Assembly: GCA_017399325.1 (NCBI GenBank)
Contig: JAFQDY010000194.1
Location: 1 to 11,912 of the forward strand
DNA length: 11,912 bases
Direction of reading: 5' to 3'
Source: Oscillospiraceae bacterium
GTDB taxonomy: Bacteria > Bacillota > Clostridia > Oscillospirales > Oscillospiraceae
Shown here: positions 5,175-11,652 of the stretch, in pieces
Layout of the letters: every line of letters starts with the position of its first letter
Position numbering within the stretch: the first letter of the stretch is position 1
The notes under the pieces: model-generated
Seen by the model: the letters and a program-made list of their open reading frames with translations, nothing else
What the model was told of the DNA's origin: nothing
The model's database searches: none
Position numbers and translations under genes: made by a program

Positions 5175-5867
5175 TCAGAAGGGTGACTGCTTGATCTTGG
5201 AGAACCGTCTGGGGTACTGCTTGGGGGTGGGCGCCACCTTCTTCAGCGCGATCACCGTGTGGGCAGTGCCGTCGATGGGGAATGTTTCCACCCGTTCTAC
5301 TTTTAAGCCCAGTTTGGCAATGGCGTTTTTGGCTTCCAGAAGTTCTTCTTCTGCGGCCATACCTTTCATAGCCAGCACCTTGCCGCCAACTTTTACATAG
5401 GGGGCGGTCAGTTCCAAAAGGATATTCAAGCGGGCAACGGCCCGGCTGGTGGCGATGTCATAGGACTCCCGGCAGGACTCCACAAATTCTTCTGCCCGGG
5501 CGGTGACGCACTTTGCTTCCACGCCCAACGCGGGCAAAATGCTCTCCAGCCAGGTCATTCGCTTACCCAGCGAATCCAAAAGGGTCAGGGAAACGCCGGG
5601 GCAGGCGATCTTCACCGGCACGCCGGGAAATCCTGCGCCGCAGCCCACATCGATCATCTTTTTGCCCTGCAAATCTTCCAAGGCAAGCAAGGTGAGCGAG
5701 TCCAGCAGGTGCAATTTCGCCACCTGGGCAGGTTCGGTAATGGCGGTCAGGTTCATCACCTTGTTCTGCTCGATCACCGCTTCGCCGAATTTGCTCAGGG
5801 TATCCTGCGCTTCTTGGGTCAGGGCAAGACCCAGTTGAGGCAGACCTTGAGAAAGTGTATTTTTCAT
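5175..5867 (-). CDS. rsmG: 16S rRNA m7G527 methyltransferase RsmG (GidB)
   Basis: A 230-residue Rossmann-fold methyltransferase that uses S-adenosylmethionine to methylate N7 of G527 in the 530 loop of 16S rRNA. It shows NKVMNLTAIT (35-44), HLLDSL (53-58), the SAM-binding DVGCGAGFPGVP (73-84), LLDSLGKRMTWLE (96-108), ATSRAVARLNILLELTAPYVKVGG and a typical basic tail. Length is normal. The ATG at 5865-5867 has its ribosome site AGGAG at 5874-5878, overlapping the stop codon of the DUF3810-like gene, so the two are translationally coupled. In many bacteria rsmG follows mnmG near the origin; here it sits with mtaB instead. Loss of RsmG gives low-level streptomycin resistance in several species (known for the family). 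Confidence 0.96.
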   Translation of the reverse strand: MKNTLSQGLPQLGLALTQEAQDTLSKFGEAVIEQNKVMNLTAITEPAQVAKLHLLDSLTLLALEDLQGKKMIDVGCGAGFPGVPVKIACPGVSLTLLDSLGKRMTWLESILPALGVEAKCVTARAEEFVESCRESYDIATSRAVARLNILLELTAPYVKVGGKVLAMKGMAAEEELLEAKNAIAKLGLKVERVETFPIDGTAHTVIALKKVAPTPKQYPRRFSKIKQSPF

Positions 5868-5876
5868 AGCGCGCTC

Positions 5877-6956
5877 CTAGTTGGTCACATCCACCTGGGT
5901 TTTGTCCATAGGGTCAAACTGGTCCTGCTCCACCACGATGGAGGGCAGCACGATCTGCTGAATATGCCAACTGGTAAGCAGGTCGCAAACACTTGCATCG
6001 TCCATTTTCCGTGTGCCGAAGAAATTGTCGCAGGCGGCCATATCCAACTTAAGGTTTTCGCTTTCCAAAGCGGTGACCCGCTGATATGCGCCGGAGGAAA
6101 GCACCGCTTCCAACTCCGCCACCGCATTCAGACAGGCCCGATAACTCATCAGCATACCGGAGTATTGGAACTGGACGCTGCTGTTTTCCCGGCAGGCAAG
6201 ATAGGCGGCCAGGCTGGCGTCCTGATCGATGGTAATGCCGGCGCGGCGTGCCATTTGCTGGCACATAGCATAGGGCAGAACCACTGTGGGGGACTGGGGA
6301 TTCACCGCAGCCTCACCGGTAATGGGAACGGTAACGCCGGTAATGCCCTGGGCGGTGTAACGGCTGGCCCAACCCAACTTTTTCACAGGTTGGAACGAGC
6401 CTGCAAACACAGAAAGAGATTGCTCGTACACCAGTTTTTCAAAACCCTCGGAGGCTTGCGCCGCCAAAGTATCAAAATCGTCGAACACCACGTTGCCCTT
6501 GTGATCCCGGGGAACTTGGTCAGATAACGCATTGGCCTGATCCCGATAGTAAGCGGCGGCATCTTCCAGTTCGTCAATGGCCCAGCCGGTCTCGGTGAGC
6601 CGGATGTCCTCGGACAGAGGGCCGGAAAAGTCGTTCAGACCAAATACGCCGAAGTTCAAAAACACGATCACCGCCACAACAGCGCAGACCCAGCCGAACC
6701 AGCGAATGGGATTCCACTTAAAGATCAGCAGCAGCACCAGCGTGGCCAAAATCAGCATCAGCATCCAGATCAGCAGCACCTGCCACAGGCAGACGGACAC
6801 GCCGCTGCTCCAGTCAGCCAGATAATTTTGCGCCATGCGGGTCACATAGGGATAGATCATATCCACAAGGGCAGAATGGGAACGGGCAAACCCCCGCAGA
6901 GCCACCGTCAATACGGCAAAGATCGCTGCGGTCAGATAACCTCTCAGGTATTTCAA
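5877..6956 (-). CDS. DUF3810-like membrane protein lacking the HExxH zinc motif
   Basis: A 359-residue protein. The start is TTG at 6954-6956 with a near-perfect AAGGAGG 8 nt upstream; the next in-frame ATG would cut off the first membrane segment. Hydrophobic segments at ~8-22, ~55-80 and ~86-106 are followed by a large soluble domain. GWASRYTAQGITGV and the block LPYAMCQQMARRAG...AAYLACRENSSVQFQYSG identify DUF3810, whose members normally have a zinc-protease-like HELxH followed by EDEANF. Here those positions read QQMAR (233-237) and DQDASL (244-249), so both His ligands, the catalytic Glu and the downstream Glu are lost while YLAC and the YSG block remain. A degenerate, possibly non-enzymatic member is inferred. 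It has its own promoter and is coupled to rsmG. Confidence 0.75.
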   Translation of the reverse strand: MKYLRGYLTAAIFAVLTVALRGFARSHSALVDMIYPYVTRMAQNYLADWSSGVSVCLWQVLLIWMLMLILATLVLLLIFKWNPIRWFGWVCAVVAVIVFLNFGVFGLNDFSGPLSEDIRLTETGWAIDELEDAAAYYRDQANALSDQVPRDHKGNVVFDDFDTLAAQASEGFEKLVYEQSLSVFAGSFQPVKKLGWASRYTAQGITGVTVPITGEAAVNPQSPTVVLPYAMCQQMARRAGITIDQDASLAAYLACRENSSVQFQYSGMLMSYRACLNAVAELEAVLSSGAYQRVTALESENLKLDMAACDNFFGTRKMDDASVCDLLTSWHIQQIVLPSIVVEQDQFDPMDKTQVDVTN

Positions 6957-7003
6957 CGGTAACGCCTCCTTCTTCCATTCGTTTTTGTTATTATCGATAG
7001 TTT

Positions 7004-7032
7004 ACTATAGCACAAACTGGGAAAATTGTCCA
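7004..7032 (-). promoter_or_regulatory. Predicted promoter of the DUF3810-rsmG transcript
   Basis: On the minus strand, TGGACA (7027-7032) is 17 bp from TATAGT (7004-7009), with TGC before the -10. The expected start near 6997 lies by the palindrome TATCGATA (6992-6999). The -35 begins only 5 bp beyond the mtaB stop, so DUF3810-rsmG can be transcribed separately from mtaB. Confidence 0.7.
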
Positions 7033-7036
7033 GTAC

Positions 7037-8323
7037 TCAGACAAGTTCTCCCAACACACCGTCTTGATGCAAGCCGGTGATCCGCACCAGCCGGAATTCG
7101 TTGTGCAGGTCGCTTCCTTTTGCGTAGACCTTCACATAGTTGGGAGTATGTCCTGTATAGTATACCCCATCTTCCTGTTCAAAAAGCACGATTTGTGAGG
7201 TATTTATGAGGTTTTTCCGATAAGCATCGGCCATTTCCGCTGCCACTTGGATGGCGGCCCGGCTTCTTTCCTCTTTCACTGCATTGCTTAATTGCCCGGG
7301 CATTTTGTCCGCAGGTGTGCCGGGACGGCGGGAGTAAGGGAAAATATGCATATCCGCAAAGCCGCATTTTCGGATAAAAGCAAGGCTTTGGGCAAATTCT
7401 TCCGCCGTTTCGCCGGGGAACGCCACGATCATATCGGTGGTAACGGCGCAGCCGGGGAAATGCGCTTTCAGCAGTTCCACACTTTCCAAATAGCGGGCGG
7501 TATCGTACTTCCGCTTCATTCGTTCCAACACCGTGTCGCAGCCGGATTGCATAGAAAGATGGAAATGGGGACACAAATTGGGAATACCTGCCAGCCGCTC
7601 GCAGAATTCTTCTGTGATGATCCGGGGTTCTAACGAACCCAACCGCACACGCAGGTGGGGTACGGCGTTGCAAACCGCCTCCAAAAGTTCCGCCAAATTG
7701 GGCTTGCCGGGCAAGTCCGCACCCCAGCCGGCGATCTCGATGCCGGTGACCACGATCTCCCGGTAGCCTTGCACCGCAAGTTCCTTTGCCTGAGAAAGCG
7801 CCAGCGATACAGGGGCAGACCGAATTGGTCCCCGGGTGTAGGGAATAATGCAGTAACTGCAGAAATTCACGCAGCCGTCCTGCACTTTCAGCATAGCCCG
7901 GGTGCGGCCTTCCAAACCGCCTGCCGGGAGAATTTCAAAATTGCGTCGTTTTAAGGCTTCATCTACCTGCCGGGACTTGACCTTATTTTCCGCAAAAGAC
8001 AGGACCTGTTCCACAAAGGCTTTCCGATCAGCGCTTCCGCCGATCACATCTGCCCCCAGATCCGCAACTGCGTCAGCCGCGTGCTGGGGATAGCAGCCGC
8101 AAACCGCGATCACTGCGTGAGGGTTGTCCCGACGGGCGCGGCGGATCACCGCCCGATTCTTTTTGTCCGCCACGGCGGTCACCGAGCAGGTGTTGATGAT
8201 ATAACCGTCGCAAAGGTCGCTGAAATCACCCACGCTATGGCCTTTTTCCACAAAAAGTTGCGCCATGGCCTGTGTCTCGTACTGATTCACTTTGCATCCA
8301 AGGGTATAAAATCCAAATTTCAT
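7037..8323 (-). CDS. mtaB: tRNA t6A37 methylthiotransferase MtaB (radical SAM)
   Basis: A 428-residue methylthiotransferase of the MtaB/YqeV type, which adds a methylthio group to t6A37 of tRNAs decoding ANN codons. The N-terminal UPF0004 domain has the three cluster cysteines C10 (TLGCKVNQYET), C46 (NTCSVT) and C77 (CGCYPQ). The radical-SAM motif is C151-VNF-C155-SY-C158 followed by IIPYTRGPIRS. Then come GIEIAGWG, the LGSLEP and HLSMQSGCD blocks and TTDMIVAFPGET. A TRAM-like tail ends the protein (~370-428). TLGCKVNQYET and RGPIRSAP favour MtaB over MiaB or RimO. The ATG at 8321-8323 fits the family N-terminus, though its ribosome site is weak (AAAAAGA). The gene may be expressed from the divergent region shared with the HPr-like gene. 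Confidence 0.93.
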   Translation of the reverse strand: MKFGFYTLGCKVNQYETQAMAQLFVEKGHSVGDFSDLCDGYIINTCSVTAVADKKNRAVIRRARRDNPHAVIAVCGCYPQHAADAVADLGADVIGGSADRKAFVEQVLSFAENKVKSRQVDEALKRRNFEILPAGGLEGRTRAMLKVQDGCVNFCSYCIIPYTRGPIRSAPVSLALSQAKELAVQGYREIVVTGIEIAGWGADLPGKPNLAELLEAVCNAVPHLRVRLGSLEPRIITEEFCERLAGIPNLCPHFHLSMQSGCDTVLERMKRKYDTARYLESVELLKAHFPGCAVTTDMIVAFPGETAEEFAQSLAFIRKCGFADMHIFPYSRRPGTPADKMPGQLSNAVKEERSRAAIQVAAEMADAYRKNLINTSQIVLFEQEDGVYYTGHTPNYVKVYAKGSDLHNEFRLVRITGLHQDGVLGELV

Positions 8324-8380
8324 CGTCTTTTTAACCAATAATCGCTTTCTTTGCACAAAAAAATACTGTATTTCTTCCAA

Positions 8381-8409
8381 TTGCCAGATGGCAAATCTTT
8401 GCATATAAT
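8381..8409 (+). promoter_or_regulatory. Predicted promoter of the HPr-like gene
   Basis: TTGCCA (8381-8386) is 17 bp from TATAAT (8404-8409). The -35 lies in a small inverted repeat TTGCC-AGAT-GGCAA (8381-8394), a possible operator. A leader of about 55 nt would precede the ATG at 8471. Confidence 0.65.
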
Positions 8410-8422
8410 AGGCGTTGTGATT

Positions 8423-8451
8423 ATTATACTCGAAAAAGTTCGGTTTGTATA
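8423..8451 (-). promoter_or_regulatory. Possible promoter of mtaB
   Basis: On the minus strand, TATACA (8446-8451) is 17 bp from TATAAT (8423-8428), giving a start near 8416 and a leader of about 93 nt. It would overlap the plus-strand promoter region. The -35 match is 4 of 6, so this is tentative. Confidence 0.4.
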
Positions 8452-8470
8452 GCGTTGGAGACAATTTCTT

Positions 8471-8701
8471 ATGAGTTTTAACATTTACTTAACTTCCCTG
8501 CAGCAGGTCAAAACCTTTGTGGAAGTGGCCGCCAAGCAGGCGTTCGATGTGCGCGTGGGCAACGACCGCCAGAACATCAACGGCAAAGATTTTATGGGTA
8601 TGTTTTCTTTGGACTACACCAAGCCTGTAAAAGTGGTTGCCGATTGTTCCGCCGAGGAATTCGCCGCATTCCAAAAAGCGGTTTTGGCGCTGCAGCAATA
8701 A
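8471..8701 (+). CDS. HPr-like protein lacking His15, with Asp at the Ser46 position
   Basis: A 76-residue protein with the HPr fold, seen best in VEVAAKQAFDVRVGNDRQNINGKDFMGMFSL and the final helix FAAFQKAVLAL. HPr normally relays phosphate from enzyme I through His15 in a G-x-HARPA motif, and in Firmicutes is regulated at Ser46 in KSIMG. Aligned by AAK and K-x-F-M-G, the His15 position is S9, Arg17 is Q11 and the Ser46 position is D40. It therefore cannot carry phosphate at His15. Asp at position 46 resembles a permanent mimic of phospho-Ser, the state that binds CcpA, though that consequence is inference. GGAG at 8457-8460 precedes the ATG. It has its own promoter and terminator, and no PTS gene is nearby. 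Confidence 0.8.
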   Translation: MSFNIYLTSLQQVKTFVEVAAKQAFDVRVGNDRQNINGKDFMGMFSLDYTKPVKVVADCSAEEFAAFQKAVLALQQ

Positions 8702-8707
8702 AATACG

Positions 8708-8745
8708 AAAATCGCCGTCCTGGGAACACCCGGGGCGGATTTTTT
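8708..8745 (+). terminator. Terminator after the HPr-like gene
   Basis: A stem built on CCTGGG-AACA-CCCGGG extends through GCC/GGC pairs and, past a 2-nt bulge, into AAAAT/ATTTT. The right arm ends in a run of six T residues (8740-8745). Confidence 0.85.
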
Positions 8746-8756
8746 ATAAAAAACAG

Positions 8757-8785
8757 TAGGCAAAACCAAACAAATGTGTTATCAT
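8757..8785 (+). promoter_or_regulatory. Possible promoter of the ruvCAB operon
   Basis: TAGGCA (8757-8762) is 17 bp from TATCAT (8780-8785), matching the consensus at 4 of 6 and 5 of 6 positions. It is the only reasonable candidate between the HPr terminator and ruvC. The -10 could instead be CATAAT (8783-8788). Confidence 0.4.
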
Positions 8786-8808
8786 AATAGAAAAAGGAGG
8801 TGGCGGCA

Positions 8809-9300
8809 GTGCGGATCTTGGGCATCGACCCGGGTTACGGCATCACAGGCTTCGGCCTGATCGAAGGTGAGCGCAACCAGTTCAGACTTGTCAACTGCGG
8901 CGCCATCACCACCCCGGCGGGCATGGACTTTTCTGCCCGCTTGGAGATCATCTACAACGATATGCAGGAACTTTTAAAAGTGGCAAAGCCCGATGCGGTT
9001 GCCATTGAGGAACTGTTCTTCGGGCAAAATGTGACCACCGGCATCGGCGTTGCCCAAAGCCGGGGCGTGATTTTGCTTGCCATCCGTCAGGCGGGTCTGG
9101 AAGTCACTTCCTATAAGCCTATGCAGGTGAAACAGGCGGTGGTGGGTTACGGCAAAGCCACCAAGCATCAAGTGATGGATATGACCAAACGAATTCTGAA
9201 CCTTTCTCAAGTGCCAAAGCCGGACGACGCAGCCGACGCGGTGGCGATCGCATTGTGCCACGCAAGGTCTGCCACTTCTCTGCTTGCAAATATAAAATAA
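8809..9300 (+). CDS. ruvC: Holliday junction resolvase RuvC
   Basis: A 163-residue RNase-H-fold endonuclease that cuts Holliday junctions symmetrically after RuvAB branch migration. The start is GTG at 8809: AAGGAGG ends 8 nt upstream, and the earlier in-frame GTG at 8800 overlaps that site. D7 in ILGIDPGYGITGFG, the Glu of AIEELFFGQN (~residue 67) and the Asp residues of PDDAADAVAIALCH near the C-terminus (~138-141) make the conserved acidic site. VKQAVVGYGKATKHQV is typical DNA-binding sequence. It is first in the operon, 12 nt before ruvA. Confidence 0.97.
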   Translation: MRILGIDPGYGITGFGLIEGERNQFRLVNCGAITTPAGMDFSARLEIIYNDMQELLKVAKPDAVAIEELFFGQNVTTGIGVAQSRGVILLAIRQAGLEVTSYKPMQVKQAVVGYGKATKHQVMDMTKRILNLSQVPKPDDAADAVAIALCHARSATSLLANIK

Positions 9301-9312
9301 AGGAGAATTCCT

Positions 9313-9909
9313 ATGCTATACTATGTTTCCGGACAAGTTGCGATTTTAGAGCCGGGTCTGGCCGTCATCGATTGTGGCGGTGTCGGCTACGGCTGCCGCA
9401 TTACCGGCTATACTGCTGCCCAGTTAAAACTGGGTCAGACCGCAAAATTATATGTAACCGAATCCATTCGGGAAGATGCTTATGACATCTACGGCTTTTC
9501 CGACCGGGAGGAACAGCGCTGCTTTGACCTGCTGACCACGGTAAACGGCGTTGGCCCCAAAGCGGCCTTGGCCATTTTGGCGGCAGGCCCGCAGAATTTC
9601 ACTCTGGCCGTTATGACCGGGGACGAAAAACTCCTCACCGCCGCACAGGGCGTGGGCAAGAAACTGGCCCAGCGCATCATTTTGGAACTGAAAGACAAAG
9701 TGGGCGGCGGCACCAACGAACTGGATTTCTCTATGCCCACCGCGGCTGCCCCTGTCAGCGGCAATAATGCCGGCCTGGCAACGGCGGCCTTGCAGGAACT
9801 GGGCTATGCCCCGGCAGAAATCGCAAAAGCCCTCAAAGGCGCCGATCCCGACGCCACCACCGAGGAACTGGTGCGCTACGCCCTGCGGGCAATGGTAATG
9901 GGCAAATAA
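9313..9909 (+). CDS. ruvA: Holliday junction DNA helicase subunit RuvA
   Basis: A 198-residue protein. RuvA tetramers bind the four-way junction and load RuvB. The N-terminal OB domain (1-65) contains GGVGYGCRIT and REDAYDIYGFSD. Two helix-hairpin-helix motifs follow (VNGVGPKAALAIL, 78-90, and VGKKLAQRIILELKDK, 114-129). A flexible linker (~131-152) leads to the RuvB-contacting domain III (LATAALQELGYAPAEIAKAL to the end). AAGGAG at 9300-9305 precedes the ATG. Its stop codon is one nucleotide before the start of the RAYT gene, which separates it from ruvB. Confidence 0.97.
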   Translation: MLYYVSGQVAILEPGLAVIDCGGVGYGCRITGYTAAQLKLGQTAKLYVTESIREDAYDIYGFSDREEQRCFDLLTTVNGVGPKAALAILAAGPQNFTLAVMTGDEKLLTAAQGVGKKLAQRIILELKDKVGGGTNELDFSMPTAAAPVSGNNAGLATAALQELGYAPAEIAKALKGADPDATTEELVRYALRAMVMGK

Positions 9910-9910
9910 A

Positions 9911-10411
9911 ATGGATTTGCCACAAAGAAAACCCAATCGCCTGCCCGATTTCGACTACAACACCCCCGGCGCGTATTTTATTACGATTTGCGTTGAAGGC
10001 AAGCGGTGCGTATTAGCAAGCATTGTAGGGGGCGGCGCCTTCGACGCCCCGCAAACACACCTTACCCCATTGGGGAAAATTGCAGAAAAACACATTGTTT
10101 CCGGCAATCGTATACCCAATGTTTGCGTAGAAAAATATGTGATTATGCCGAATCATATTCATCTGCTCCTTACGGTATGCGAACCGGATTTTAGCGGGCC
10201 GTCGAGGGCGCCGGCCCCTACAAATGCAGCGATTCCGCATTTTGTTGCGACCTTTAAGCGCTTTTGCCACAAAGAAGCAGGAGAGAAGATCTTTCAGCGG
10301 TCCTACCACGACCATGTGATCCGCGATCAGCGGGATTATGATAAGATCTGGCAATATATTGACAACAATCCCCTTCGCTGGAAGGAAGATTGTTTTTACG
10401 AGGAGGAGTAA
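9911..10411 (+). CDS. REP-associated tyrosine transposase (RAYT, TnpA-REP family) inside the ruv operon
   Basis: A 166-residue IS200/IS605-related Y1 protein of the RAYT type. FDYNTPGAYFITICVEGKR at the start, VIMPNHIHLLL with the HUH pair H82/H84, and FQRSYHDHVIRDQRDYDKIWQYIDNNPLRW at the end are characteristic. Y143 or Y149 in the C-terminal helix is the candidate catalytic tyrosine. RAYTs are usually single-copy and cut REP hairpins that carry a GTAG foot. The ATG is 1 nt after the ruvA stop with no clear ribosome site, suggesting reinitiation. Its last codons (EEE) contain the AGGAGG that serves ruvB. Two REP-like hairpins lie within the frame (10023-10052, 10194-10223), encoding V39-Q48 and S95-N105. 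No IS ends or target duplication are visible. The frame is intact, so the protein is probably functional. Confidence 0.9.
   Translation: MDLPQRKPNRLPDFDYNTPGAYFITICVEGKRCVLASIVGGGAFDAPQTHLTPLGKIAEKHIVSGNRIPNVCVEKYVIMPNHIHLLLTVCEPDFSGPSRAPAPTNAAIPHFVATFKRFCHKEAGEKIFQRSYHDHVIRDQRDYDKIWQYIDNNPLRWKEDCFYEEE
10023..10052 (+). repeat. REP-like hairpin, copy 1, inside the RAYT coding sequence
   Basis: It begins TTGTAGGGGG and ends ACGCCCCGC. A 6-bp stem GGGGCG (10029-10034) pairs with CGCCCC (10045-10050). GTAG (10025-10028) lies at the hairpin foot. It is translated as VGGGAFDAPQ in frame. It matches the reverse complement of 10194-10223 at 27 of 30 positions. Confidence 0.8.
10194..10223 (-). repeat. 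REP-like hairpin, copy 2, inverted, inside the RAYT coding sequence
   Basis: Read on the minus strand it begins TTGTAGGGGC and ends ACGGCCCGC. It differs from copy 1 at three positions (10, 18 and 25). Positions 10 and 25 pair with each other in the stem, and change from G-C to C-G together. On the plus strand it encodes most of SGPSRAPAPTN. The two copies are convergent, 141 nt apart, flanking the HUH motif. Confidence 0.8.
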
Positions 10412-10417
10412 CATCCC

Positions 10418-11455
10418 ATGAGTTTAGATTTTTCCGAAAATTTGGACAATCCCATCGTCAGCCCCACCTTTGCGCCCCAGGACGCAGGGGAGATCGGTCT
10501 GCGTCCCAAACTTCTGTCCGACTATACCGGACAGGAAAAGGCCAAGGGAAATCTGTCTGTTTATATCGAGGCGGCCCGGCTTCGTGGCGAACCGCTGGAC
10601 CACACTTTGCTCTACGGCCCTCCCGGTCTGGGCAAAACCACGCTGGCCGGCGTCATCGCCAACGAGATGGGGGTCAATATCCGCATCACTTCCGGCCCTG
10701 CAATTGAAAAACCCGGCGATCTGGCGGCGCTGCTGACCAACTTAAACCCCGGCGACATTCTGTTCATCGACGAGATCCACCGCTTAAACCGGGCGGTGGA
10801 GGAGATCCTCTATCCGGCGATGGAGGACTTTGCCATCGACATCATCGTGGGAAAAGGCCCGTCGGCCAATTCCATTCGGCTGGACCTGCCCAAGTTCACT
10901 TTGGTGGGCGCCACCACCCGGGCCGGTCAGTTGTCTGCCCCCTTGCGCGACCGGTTTGGCGTGAACCTGCGGCTGGAACTGTACACCAAAGAGGAACTTG
11001 CCCGGATCGTTACCCGTTCTGCCACCATTTTGGGTATGGACATCGACCCGGCCGGTGCTATGGAGATCGCGTCACGCAGCCGTGGTACACCGCGAATCGC
11101 CAACCGCTTTTTGCGCCGTGTCCGGGACTTTGCCCAAATTATGTGCGACGGCGTGATCACAAAAGAGGCGGCGGACCTTGCCCTGTCCCGACTGGATGTG
11201 GACGAACTGGGACTTGACGCCATCGACCGCCGGATGCTCACCGCCATTATGCGCAACTACGGCGGCGGCCCTGTGGGACTGGAAACATTGGCTGCCACCA
11301 TCGGGGAAGAAGCCATCACTTTGGAGGATGTTTACGAGCCTTACTTAATGCAGTTGGGCTTCCTGACCCGCACGCCCAGAGGCCGCTGCGTGACCGCTTT
11401 GGCCTATGAACATTTGCACATTCCTTTCGAAGGACAGGCGAAATTTGACATTTGA
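10418..11455 (+). CDS. ruvB: Holliday junction branch-migration ATPase RuvB
   Basis: A 345-residue AAA+ motor that forms hexamers on either side of RuvA and pumps DNA through the junction. Key motifs are LRPKLLSDYTGQEKAK (28-43), Walker A GPPGLGKTT (67-75), Walker B ILFIDEIHRL with D117/E118, the sensor-1 region GATTRAGQLSAPLRDRFG, and the arginine-rich RSRGTPRIANRFLRRVRDFA. The C-terminal winged-helix ends GFLTRTPRGRCVTALAYEHL. The length is normal, with a slightly long N-terminus. The ATG at 10418 uses AGGAGG at 10401-10406, which lies inside the 3' end of the RAYT gene. ruvB is therefore still in the operon but now depends on that gene for its ribosome site. Confidence 0.97.
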   Translation: MSLDFSENLDNPIVSPTFAPQDAGEIGLRPKLLSDYTGQEKAKGNLSVYIEAARLRGEPLDHTLLYGPPGLGKTTLAGVIANEMGVNIRITSGPAIEKPGDLAALLTNLNPGDILFIDEIHRLNRAVEEILYPAMEDFAIDIIVGKGPSANSIRLDLPKFTLVGATTRAGQLSAPLRDRFGVNLRLELYTKEELARIVTRSATILGMDIDPAGAMEIASRSRGTPRIANRFLRRVRDFAQIMCDGVITKEAADLALSRLDVDELGLDAIDRRMLTAIMRNYGGGPVGLETLAATIGEEAITLEDVYEPYLMQLGFLTRTPRGRCVTALAYEHLHIPFEGQAKFDI

Positions 11456-11517
11456 GCCGACGAACTTGCGATTATTTTCGCCAGTGGTAAAAAACACAAA
11501 AAAATGGCCGAAAAGCA

Positions 11518-11546
11518 TTGACAAATCAAAATGCCAAGGGTATAAT
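11518..11546 (+). promoter_or_regulatory. Consensus promoter upstream of the zinc-ribbon gene
   Basis: A perfect TTGACA (11518-11523) is 17 bp from a perfect TATAAT (11541-11546). A-rich tracts upstream (11489-11516) may act as an UP element. It is the strongest promoter in the window, with a predicted start near 11553. Confidence 0.85.
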
Positions 11547-11552
11547 TCGACC

Positions 11553-11652
11553 TATGACGGAACACCGTCGCAAACAATTTATCCCTGCGTTACACCGGGC
11601 AACAAGGCAAGGCTCTTACGAGGGATCAACAACCGAAAAGAGGTAAAAAAGA
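11553..11652 (+). other. Long, possibly structured 5' leader of unknown class
   Basis: The transcript would have about 100 nt before the ATG at 11653. It contains a small hairpin GACGG-AACA-CCGTC (11556-11569) and complementary ATCCCT (11581-11586) / AGGGAT (11621-11626) that could close a larger loop. A GAGGT ribosome site follows (about 11640-11644). I could not match it to a known riboswitch by eye. Confidence 0.35.

Noticed and set aside
9448..9936. Minus-strand open frame of 162 codons opposite ruvA
   Set aside because: A shadow of ruvA on the other strand with no ribosome site and no protein family features.
9905..10418. A complete IS200/IS605 insertion sequence with ends between ruvA and ruvB
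   Set aside because: No left or right end structures, TnpB or target duplication are visible, and the gaps to ruvA and ruvB are 1 and 6 nt. The protein reads as a RAYT, so a stand-alone gene is the better call.
11553..11652. A named riboswitch in the zinc-ribbon leader
   Set aside because: I compared it from memory with the fluoride, THF and ZTP classes and saw no convincing core motif, so no class was assigned.
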